Of a stretch of DNA of 64,000 nt, positions 28,401 through 36,700 are shown one piece after another. The translations under genes and the position numbers were made by a program. The notes beneath the pieces are model-generated. The model ran no database searches. It was not told where the DNA came from and saw only the letters and a list, made by a program, of their open reading frames with translations. Numbering within the stretch: position 1 is the first letter of the stretch; each line of letters begins with the position of its first letter. The stretch is from JASSUD01 sp031963415 (GTDB lineage Bacteria > Pseudomonadota > Gammaproteobacteria > Burkholderiales > Burkholderiaceae). Where the stretch lies: positions 496,001-560,000 of the forward strand of contig JASSUI010000001.1 in the NCBI GenBank assembly GCA_031963415.1, written 5' to 3'.

Positions 28401-29827
28401 AAAGAATTAGTTTGCATGAAATCCTTCATCTCCTTCGCTTGCGCAGCCGGTGTCAGGGCCTGATTGTCGAGGTAAGCGGCGACGCTTTCTGGACTAAAGC
28501 CCACCGCCTCCAACTCCACATCCATCGGATCGGCTTGCTTCAAATCGGTATAAGGCCGGGACGTAATCAGCACTGCAGGCTGATTGAGCAATTCTTTCAG
28601 AAACGCGGCCATCAGTTTCTGCTCATCCCATTCCTGTGCCACTTCATCCCAGCCATCAAGAATAAAAAGGGTCCTCTCTTTCGCTGGTCCTTTAATTTGC
28701 GCTAAGAGTGTCTTCGCTAAAGACCGACCCTTAAGGTGATGCTGGAAATAGGTTTCATAAAACAACTTCTCTAAATCACAATCTTGCCTACCCTTCAAGG
28801 CCCGCAGCGGAATCCACAGCACGTAGTCAAAGCGATCTCGCCATTGGCCTTTTTGTGTATATTCGTAAACAATCTTTTTGGATAAGGTGGTTTTACCGAC
28901 ACCTGCCCGACCACGAATCAGAATTCGCTTCGGCGTTATCGTTTTGTCGTCGCGCAATTCGCGCGGCTCAAATAGGTTTTTGAGCAGCACAAGTTTCTGC
29001 TGCTCAGAATTCATCGCCTCAGCGCTCGATGAGCGATAAAGATAGTCTGACTGAGCTTTCTCTCCCCCTTCTTGAGAGCTCCCCTCTTCCTTGAATGTTT
29101 TCTCGTACTCGACGATGGCCAGATTGATATAACAATGCTCCATCGACAAAGGCGGGCCAGACAAACGTTGAATAGCCAGACGCTTAGCCGAATACGATTC
29201 CTCCAAAGCGGAGTGAAGCTGGTCAGGTGCAACCAGCAATTCACCATTGAGCTGTTTGATTTCGGTCAGGATGCTCTCAATAGCCTTTTGACCATTCAGT
29301 TCCCGAAGATCGGCGCTATGTTCTCGTTTCAATGCCTCAAGTGCCATCACACAGGTTTGATTCAAGAACAGAAAAAATTCTTCCGATGTCAAAGTATGAG
29401 CACTGTCCTCTCGTAATCTTTGCAAGCAGCCCCGATAGATTTTTTCTTCTATCAATGCAATACACCGTTCTTGTTTCACTAACAGCTGCTTTAAGAGCCT
29501 AAAGAAGCCAACATGCAAACCTTCATCTTGATACGTCTGACGCCCTTCCCACATATTAGGTGTGCGCCAAATCGATTCTTCGATGCGAATCGTCGTTGAA
29601 TTAATAATAAATTTCGGTAAACATTGCTCAGCCTTACTGTTGAGCAGCATAGGGATAATGCCGTGCGCTCCCTTTAGGTGCTTATAGCGGATTTGCAAGA
29701 ATGCCAATTCCGTCAGCACATGGTGAAATTCCTTTTCGTTTAAATTCGCATCCACCACTTTGCGGATTGCCGTCTCCACCTCAGTAAAGTCATTAGTGCG
29801 TCTAACGTAAGCGAGCAGCCGTCCCAC
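25481..29827 (-). pseudogene. Middle fragment: NACHT NTPase plus HEAT repeats
   Basis: A 1448-codon frame whose first 8 codons come from the IS66 end and whose last codons come from the IS21 end. In between: a helical region shared with the paralogue (FHHVLTELAFLQIR, AKRLAIQRLSGPPLSMEHCY), NACHT Walker A GRAGVGKTTLSKK (near residue 309), Walker B LFILDGWDEVAQEW, sensor VLITSRPY, a winged/helical NACHT-associated region (YHFMHLTFQEFFAAKHF), then roughly 600 residues of HEAT repeats of about 31 residues (LPPSVLEALIALTKD...VRxAAAEALG type). Repeats here are diverged, unlike the near-identical array of the neighbour. Confidence 0.9.
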
Positions 29828-29881
29828 CTGTACAGCTAGGCGAGCCTATTCAATAATAAGCCCAGCTTGTTGATTGGCAGG

Positions 29882-31471
29882 TTATAGGTTTTTTAAGGGA
29901 AGTAATTCGTCGAGTAGACGGTTTGGCCAGGTTGGTAGTTTTTCTAGCGCATCTTTGAGCCAAGCAGCCGGATCGAGGCCATTGAGTTTAGCGGTAGCCA
30001 GCAGACTTTGAATCGACGCAGCGCGGCGCCCGGCACGTTCAGAGCCAGCGAATAACCAATTGCGCCGGCCAATAGCGATAGGACGGATGCTCGACTCGAT
30101 AGTATTATTGTCTATGGGTAGGTTGGCCGAATGTGCAAAGCGTGCGAGCGCCTCCCATCGCTTTAGCGTGTAATCCATCGCGCGCGCCAATGCACTGTTA
30201 TCCGCGACCGTCACGCGGGTGTCTGTCAGCCAGCGATGATACGCTTGAAGCTTGGGTATCGTTTCTTCTCGACGCAACACTTCGCGTTCAGTGGGACTGG
30301 CTCGCGCACGCTTTTCAATTTCATAAAGTTCGCCAATCTTTTGCAACGCTTGCTCGGCAATCGGAGACTGATTGGCTGCATATAAATCGTAAAACTTACG
30401 CCGCGCATGAGCTAGGCAACCGACTTCAGTGATGCCTTGCTGGAATAACGCCTTGTAACCCGCGTAATCGTCCACCACCAAATGGCCTTGCCATCCTTGC
30501 AAGAAGGTTTGTGCGTGTTGGCCTGAACGGCTCGGTTGATAGTCGAATACCACGATCCGAGCGCCTGGCTCAAGATCATTACTGCGGTAAGCCCATAAAT
30601 AAGCGCGCTTGGTTTTGCCCTTGCCTGGGTCTAATTGCGATACCGGCGTTTCATCGGCATGTAAAACAGCGCGTTGCCGTAATAATTCAGCTAAGCGTTC
30701 AGCCAGCGGTTGTAGGGCAACACCGATACGTCCTACCCATTGCGCTAACGTGGAGCGAGCGAGATTGACGCCTTGCCGAGCGGCGATGTCTTCGAGTCGA
30801 TACAACGGTAAATGATCGAGATATTTGCTGGTGGCGACCCAGGCGAGTAAACCCGGTGCCGCTAGGCCACTGTCGATGATGGCGGCCGGCACGGCCTGCG
30901 CCGTGATGGTTTCACAAGCGCGGCATGCATATTGGGGACGAATATGCCGATGCACGAAGAAACGGGCAGGCTCCACATCCAGTTGTTCACTGATATCTTC
31001 CCCTATCTTGACAAGACCTTGGCCGCACCCAGCACAGGTGCATGAGTCGGGTTCATGACGATGTTCAATGCGAGGAAGATGCTCGGGTAATGGCTGACGT
31101 CCAGCCTTTTGCCGCAGCACACGAGGCACAGTCAAGCCCATGATCTGTTCAGTCTGCGCTTCGATTGCTGAGAGATCGCTTTCCCAAGTCTCTTCAAAGA
31201 GCGAGCGTTGAGGTGAAGGAAGCGTCTCACTTTGACGACCAAAGCGTAAACGTTTGTGGTGAGCCAGTTCGAGGGTGAGCGCTTGGATTTTAAGTTTGGC
31301 TAGCTTGAGTTCTGCTGCTGTGTGGGTGAGTTCGGCTGTTTTATGGGTAAGATCAGTTTGTATTTGCTGGGCTTGCTCACGCTCAGCTTGCCACTGCGCA
31401 CACGTCTGCGCCAACCATTGTGAGGCTTGCGTGCTCAGTTCAAAGTGGGCCATGTCAGCAGGAAGATTCAT
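29882..31471 (-). CDS. tnpC: IS66-family transposase TnpC
   Basis: About 529 aa. N-terminal coiled-coil region, then the IS66 zinc-finger-like segment (HEPDSCTCAGCGQGLVKIGE), the DDE core (LHADETPVSQLDPGKGK, HLVVDDYAGYKALF, and Glu in NNTIESSIRPIAIGRRNWLF) and the C-terminal DUF4372-type tail. The frame is open to 31573, but ATG 31471 (NLPADMAHFEL) fits the family better. Confidence 0.92.
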   Translation of the reverse strand: MNLPADMAHFELSTQASQWLAQTCAQWQAEREQAQQIQTDLTHKTAELTHTAAELKLAKLKIQALTLELAHHKRLRFGRQSETLPSPQRSLFEETWESDLSAIEAQTEQIMGLTVPRVLRQKAGRQPLPEHLPRIEHRHEPDSCTCAGCGQGLVKIGEDISEQLDVEPARFFVHRHIRPQYACRACETITAQAVPAAIIDSGLAAPGLLAWVATSKYLDHLPLYRLEDIAARQGVNLARSTLAQWVGRIGVALQPLAERLAELLRQRAVLHADETPVSQLDPGKGKTKRAYLWAYRSNDLEPGARIVVFDYQPSRSGQHAQTFLQGWQGHLVVDDYAGYKALFQQGITEVGCLAHARRKFYDLYAANQSPIAEQALQKIGELYEIEKRARASPTEREVLRREETIPKLQAYHRWLTDTRVTVADNSALARAMDYTLKRWEALARFAHSANLPIDNNTIESSIRPIAIGRRNWLFAGSERAGRRAASIQSLLATAKLNGLDPAAWLKDALEKLPTWPNRLLDELLPLKNL

Positions 31472-31541
31472 GAGCGTGATGTTAGCGGATATTGCTGAGT
31501 GAGGGGGAAGAAGCTTGATGATTTTTTTATTCCCCCATCTT

Positions 31542-31883
31542 CTACACTTGCCAGTGCGCAGGCGGCGGCGCACCTAGCCGTTGCCAATCTATCCCCTTCG
31601 TCAGCCACGCCCACTGCGCTTGCGTCACCGTAACACTCGCCTCACCCACTCGTGGCCAAACAAAATGGCCCCGGTGCAGACGACGTTGACATAACCACAC
31701 GCCCGTGCCGTCCCAAACCAGCACCTTCAATCTCGTCCCCCGACGATTATGGAATGCATACGCCGTCCCATCACACGGCTTCTGGCCTAACGTTTGTTGA
31801 ACATACTGCGATAGCCCGTCAATTCCCCGGCGCATATCCACTGGCTCAACCGCCAGCCACACTGGCGAAGGCGGCAACATCAT
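31542..31883 (-). CDS. tnpB: IS66 Orf2 protein TnpB
   Basis: About 113 aa with the IS66 Orf2 signature VDMRRGIDGLSQYVQ, RRGTRLKVLVWDGTGVWLCQ and RLHRGHFVWP. ATG 31883 overlaps the tnpA stop (ATGA). Required with TnpA and TnpC for transposition; its biochemical role is not established. Confidence 0.92.
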   Translation of the reverse strand: MMLPPSPVWLAVEPVDMRRGIDGLSQYVQQTLGQKPCDGTAYAFHNRRGTRLKVLVWDGTGVWLCQRRLHRGHFVWPRVGEASVTVTQAQWAWLTKGIDWQRLGAPPPAHWQV

Positions 31884-32200
31884 GCCAACTCTCGCAATAA
31901 CTTGGCTAGCCACTGTGGACAAACCGTCATCGGTAAACTCAATTGCCAGCCGCTTGCCCCACGCAATACAAAGCCTGGCGAAGCTTCCTCCGTCTTCACC
32001 GTCAGCGGCACCCAACTGAGATTGGGTAATGCATCAGATTGAGCATGATTCTTACGGGCTCGTACTACCCATTTATTGAATGTATCGCGCTTCAGACCGT
32101 GCGCCGCACAATACTCAGCACGGCTTTGCCCGCTCCGCGCCCAGTTCGCCGTATGATCTAACCACTGGGCACGCCTTTGCTCTTGTTCTGCTTTGTCCAT
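31880..32200 (-). CDS. tnpA: IS66 TnpA (HTH protein)
   Basis: 106 aa beginning MDKAEQEQRRAQWLDHTANW and containing an HTH-like AEYCAAHGLKRDTFNKWVV segment, as in IS66 TnpA proteins. It is the first gene of the element, 73 bp from the right terminus. Confidence 0.9.
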   Translation of the reverse strand: MDKAEQEQRRAQWLDHTANWARSGQSRAEYCAAHGLKRDTFNKWVVRARKNHAQSDALPNLSWVPLTVKTEEASPGFVLRGASGWQLSLPMTVCPQWLAKLLRELA

Positions 32201-32269
32201 CGTCTTCCCTTTAAATTCAGGAAAATTGACTCATACACCTAAGCTCTTCAATGTGGGACGGATAGACGC

Positions 32270-33190
32270 TTACCGTCTAACTGCTTCCTGGTAGGCGTAT
32301 TGAATCGCCTGACAAAAAACTTGGTAATACGGCGTGTCTATATAGCAACCCAACAATTCCGAACCGCACAGCACGACATGATCCACTGTGCCTGAATGGT
32401 TAGGTAATAAGCAGAGTTGACTAGACAGGATATCGTTGGCTTTAGCGTTATCCTCCGGTGTCACAGGAAGCAGTAATGCCTGATGACCGCTGGCTGAGCG
32501 ATCAGAATATAAATTGGAGCGCAGGTTTGACAACCACTGAATCACGCGTTGCGAAATGTCGGCATCGGCTTTACCTAGTCGATTATTATGCGCATAGACT
32601 AAAAAAAGGCTGGGGGAACCTTGACATAGATCTATGCCCTGAAATTGTTTCAGGATAGTTTCAAAGGTCTGTGCCACCCATTGATGTTTCTGTTGCGGAC
32701 AAGCTTGTGCGACTGTAAGCGAAAGCGAAGGATTCAGAGAAGCCCTCGAAAAAGGAGGTTGAGCAAACTGGGGCAAACCAATAGTGCGATCAACAGAGGA
32801 TAGCGAAGCAGAAGTCGAGAGAGCGGGTGTGCCCTCGTGCCCCCAAAATTGCGCCTTCTGATAACTCTTCTGCGCTTTTTCAGTCTTCCCCAACTTTTCC
32901 AACATTTCTGCCCGTTCAAAATAAACTTCACCGATACGTTGCCGCAAGGACTCATCTTCTGGCGCTTGAGAGGTATGCGCTTGACTAAAGGCGTTTTTTA
33001 ACTCTGATAAAGACGGTGGGTGGTCAATATTTACAGCATGTTTAAAAATCACTTTGGCTTGGTCATACGAGACTAACGCCATCTTAAACTGCTGTGCTGT
33101 CTTGTAGAGGCGAGCTTCCTCCAGATGACTTTGTGCCTTCATTTGTAGCTGTTTACTGATCAAGCTTTGGGAAATAGAGCTAGCTAACAT
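32270..33190 (-). pseudogene. 5' fragment: TPR-like and TIR/SEFIR-like domains
   Basis: 306 codons, the last few from the IS66 end. Residues 1-115 are TPR-like helices (AEMLEKLGKTEKAQKSYQKA), then a Ser/Pro-rich linker, then a segment from about residue 190 (SLFLVYAHNNRLGKADADIS, WLSNLRSNLYSDR, VDHVVLCGSELLGCYIDTPYY) with the strand-helix order of TIR/SEFIR domains. The domain assignment is inference from pattern only. The start ATG 33190 aligns with that of the paralogue. Confidence 0.85.
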
Positions 33191-33365
33191 ATTGTTGTTC
33201 TTTGGATTAATTATTTAATTTGTCTGATGAATGCTGCCAATGCCGGCAAGCTTATCAAAGAGAAATTACTGTTTTTAAAGGTAGTTTTAAGATGAAGTCC
33301 GACAAAGCTTTTACATCAATTCTTGTCGCACATGTCGGAATCTGCCCAGTACACACCAGACCTGC

Positions 33366-33660
33366 TGACGATTCTTCCGTCTTAACCGTCAGCGGCTACC
33401 CAACCCAGATTGGGTAGATCAGTAGATTGAGCACGATGCCGACGGGCTCGCACGACCCATTTGTTGAGCCATCCCGCTTCAGGCCATGCGTTGCGCAATA
33501 CTCAGCTCGGCTTTGCCCGCTTCTCTCCCACCTCGACACATGCGCTAACCACTGCGCTCGCCTTTGCTCTTGTTCTGCTTTGTCCATGTCTTCGCTTTAA
33601 ACTCAGGAAGATTGACTCAATATACCTAAGCTCTTTAAGGGGGAGCGGTTAGATGCTTAC
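33366..33660 (-). mobile_element. IS66-family end relic 2
   Basis: Matches the tnpA end of the complete IS66 copy, including a MDKAEQEQRRAQWLAHVSRW start, but the tnpA frame breaks after about 35 codons. The outer end reads GTAAGCATCTAACCGCTCCC inward from 33660. It lies between the two giant genes, 104 bp from the stop of the second. Confidence 0.8.
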
Positions 33661-33764
33661 TGAGGACTTCTTTACTTCCTTCATTTTTTTGTAGTCCATG
33701 GGAAAACCTGTTGCAAAAGGCACTACGTTTAGTTGATGAAATCGCTCTCACCAATCCACTCGGC

Positions 33765-36700
33765 CTACCAAAGCCATTGCCTCTTTAACCCCGACGTTAT
33801 TCCTCGGTCAGATTGGACCGATCTAAAAGCCTCAATGATTGTTTTGCTTTGACTTGTGCTCAGCTGAATCGGTTGGCTCTGCCCCGTCGTTGTATAAAAG
33901 TAAAGTTGATTGTCTTGAATATAAAGAGGGGGAATAGGGTCAACGTAGGATGGGTGCAGAACAGCAGTATAGAGTGTTTTTATCTGATGCGACTTCATAT
34001 GCGAAAGCAAAGTAAAAACCCGATTAATATTAGAGCCTAGCGCCCTCGCAGCCGCTGATCTGACATCACTATCCTCATCCTTCAAAGCCGAGAGCAAGGC
34101 CAGCATCGCCTCAGCGGAGAGTGCTTGTTGATTGCCTAACGCACTCGCAGCCGCTGATCTGACATCACTATCCTCATCCTTCAAAGCCGAGGCCAAGGCC
34201 AACATTGCCTCAGCGGAGAGGGCTTGCTGATTGCCTAACGCACTCGCAGCCGCTGATCTGACCTGCCAATCCTCATCCTTCAAAGCCGAGAGCAAGGCCA
34301 ACATTGCCTCAGCGGAGAGGGCTTGCTGATTGCCTAACGCCCTCGCAGCCGCTGATCTGACATCCCTATCCTCATCCTTCAAAGCCGAGAGCAAGGCCAA
34401 CATCGCCTCAGCGGAGAGGGCTTGCTGATTACCTAACGCCCTCGCAGCCGCTGATCTGACATCACTATCCTCATCCTTCAAAGCCGAGAGCAAGGCCAGC
34501 ATCGCCTCAGCGGAGAGGGCTTGCTGATTACCTAACGCCCTCGCAGCCGCTGATCTGACATCACTATCCTCATCCTTCAAAGCCGAGGCCAAGGCCAACA
34601 TTGCCTCAGCGGAGAGGGCTTGCTGATTGCCTAACGCACTCGCAGCCGCTGATCTGACCTGCCAATCCTCATCCTTCAAAGCCGAGAGCAAGGCCAACAT
34701 TGCCTCAGCGGAGAGGGCTTGCTGATTGCCTAACGCCCTCGCAGCCGCTGATCTGACATCCCTATCCTCATCCTTCAAAGCCGAGAGCAAGGCCAACATC
34801 GCCTCAGCGGAGAGGGCTTGCTGATTACCTAACGCCCTCGCAGCCGCTGATCTGACCTGCCAATCCTCATCCTTCAAAGCCGAGAGCAAGGCCAACATCG
34901 CGTCAGCGGAGAGGGCTTGCTGATTACCTAACGCCCTCGCAGCCGCTGATCTGACCCACCTATTCTTATCCTTCAAAGCCGAGGCCAAGGCCAACATCGC
35001 GTCAGCGGAGAGGGCTTGCTGATTGCCTAACGCCCTCGCAGCCGCTGATCTGACACCACTATCCTCATCCTTCAAAGCCGAAAGCAAGGCCAACATCGCG
35101 TCAGCGGAGAGGGCTTGCTGATTGCCTAACATCCTCGCAGCCGCTGATCTGACCCACCTCTTCTCATCCTTCAAAGCCGAGGCCAAGGCCAACATCGCGT
35201 CAGCGGAGAGGGCTTGCTGATTGCCTAACGCACTCGCAGCCGCTGATCTGACCCACCTATTCTTATCCTTCAAAGCCGAGGCCAAGGCCAACATCGCGTC
35301 AGCGGAGAGGGCTTGCTGATTGCCTAACGCCCTCGCAGCCGCTGATCTGACATCACTATCCTCATCCTTCAAAGCCGAAAGCAAGGCCAACATCGCCTCA
35401 GCGGAGAGGGCTTGCTGATTGCCTAACGCCCTCGCAGCCGCTGATCTGACATCACTATCCTCATCCTTCAAAGCCGAGAGCAAAACCAAGGCCGTGTCGG
35501 TTAATAAAGTAGGGCGTCTTCCCAAGGTGTTAATGATTCTTACTTTTGATACTTTAGGTTGACTTAAACGCTGAACCAACACATTTTCCGGAAAAATTCG
35601 CTGGCTGCCTAAGTGACTGTAAGCGTTGATCTGCTCTTCTTCTTTTATCTCGACATCTAGCCACTGTCTAAACTCTCTTTCTAATTTATCGATTGTGGTT
35701 GAACTTAATTGATCACGCGCTTCGTTTAAACAACCCATCATCAGGTGCTGATGACGTAGCCCAATTAAGTCACGCGGCTCCTGCCGTAATAGCTTAAAGA
35801 AACGCTCTAATGCCTCGCCGTTCAACAACCCAGCCACCATCCACCAGAAAATCTCATAGCGCGGGTTATATTTATGCATGGCGATAAAAGACGCTAACTC
35901 TTCAGTATTAGGCTTAATACTAATGTCTGTTGCTTGTATTCGATGAGACGGTTGAATCGTGCTCACATGAATTTGTAAATGCCGAGCAAAAAATTTAGCC
36001 GCAAAGAATTCCTGAAATGTCAAATGCATAAAGTGATAGCTGCGATGGCTTGCCTCACTCTCATCGCCATGCAAGAACGACAGTTTTGCGAGGTTATCTT
36101 CTAACGAAACCGGCCACGCTACGCCTTGCTTCCCAAATAGACCAAACAGTCTACGCAGATCACCTTGGTCAAACTCAATTTGATTACGTTGGAGTCCGTT
36201 AAAGGCGAGGATGCTCAAGAAATCATGCTCAACTTGTACCAATTGCTCAATCTGGGCGGTGTTTTCAAGCATGCTGACATAACGCTCGGTTAAAGGTTCC
36301 CCTTCTTTTTGCTTATCTAAGCGCAACATATCCTTACGCCATAATTTATTCATCATCGCTTGATAGAGCGAGGCGACCGTCACTGAGCCTTTCGTCTCTT
36401 GCTGGAGACGTTTAATTTCCTCCCAACTGTAGCAAAGCGCATCGAGTTGAATCGGCACGTTGATCAGTTCATGGATGAAGGCATTGTCCTTAATGAAAGG
36501 CTTGATCTCTTCGGCTTTTTCGGTTGGGACTATGTCTGGGTTGTCAAGATAAACATTCACATTCTCTGCACTAAAGCCCACTGTCTCCAATTCCAAATTC
36601 ATCGAATCGACTCGCGCCAAATTGACATAGGGTCGGGAGGTAATCACCACGGCGGGTTGATTGAGTAGTTGCTTAAGAAAGCCAAACATCGGGGTATTTT

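Larger units (their letters stand above)
29807..32273 (-). mobile_element. IS66-family insertion sequence
   Basis: 2467 bp with related ends (left GTAAGCGAGCAGCCGTCCCA, right inward GTAAGCGTCTATCCGTCCCA) and an exact 8-bp target duplication CGTCTAAC (29799-29806 and 32274-32281). It carries the three-gene tnpA-tnpB-tnpC set on the minus strand. Confidence 0.95.
22832..33190 (-). pseudogene. Giant TPR / TIR-like / NACHT / HEAT gene, split by IS21 and IS66 insertions
   Basis: Three minus-strand frames (32270-33190, 25481-29827, 22832-23455) are pieces of one gene. Removing the IS66 element with one CGTCTAAC copy and the IS21 element with one TCACG copy gives a continuous 5838-bp frame (1946 codons with stop). 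The junctions then read EAVRRTNDFTEVE and DKEMSVRNAAAEVL, matching the intact paralogue at 33765-38864 and the HEAT pattern. The predicted protein would carry TPR-like helices, a TIR/SEFIR-like domain, a NACHT NTPase and a long HEAT solenoid. As it stands it is interrupted, although the middle piece retains the whole NACHT and most HEAT repeats. Confidence 0.9.

Noticed and set aside
33220..33417. 65-codon plus-strand frame between the two giant genes
   Set aside because: It runs into the IS66 relic and has no recognisable features.
34044..35429. CRISPR array
   Set aside because: The 99-bp periodicity is coding HEAT repeat with no separate unique spacers, and no cas genes are present.
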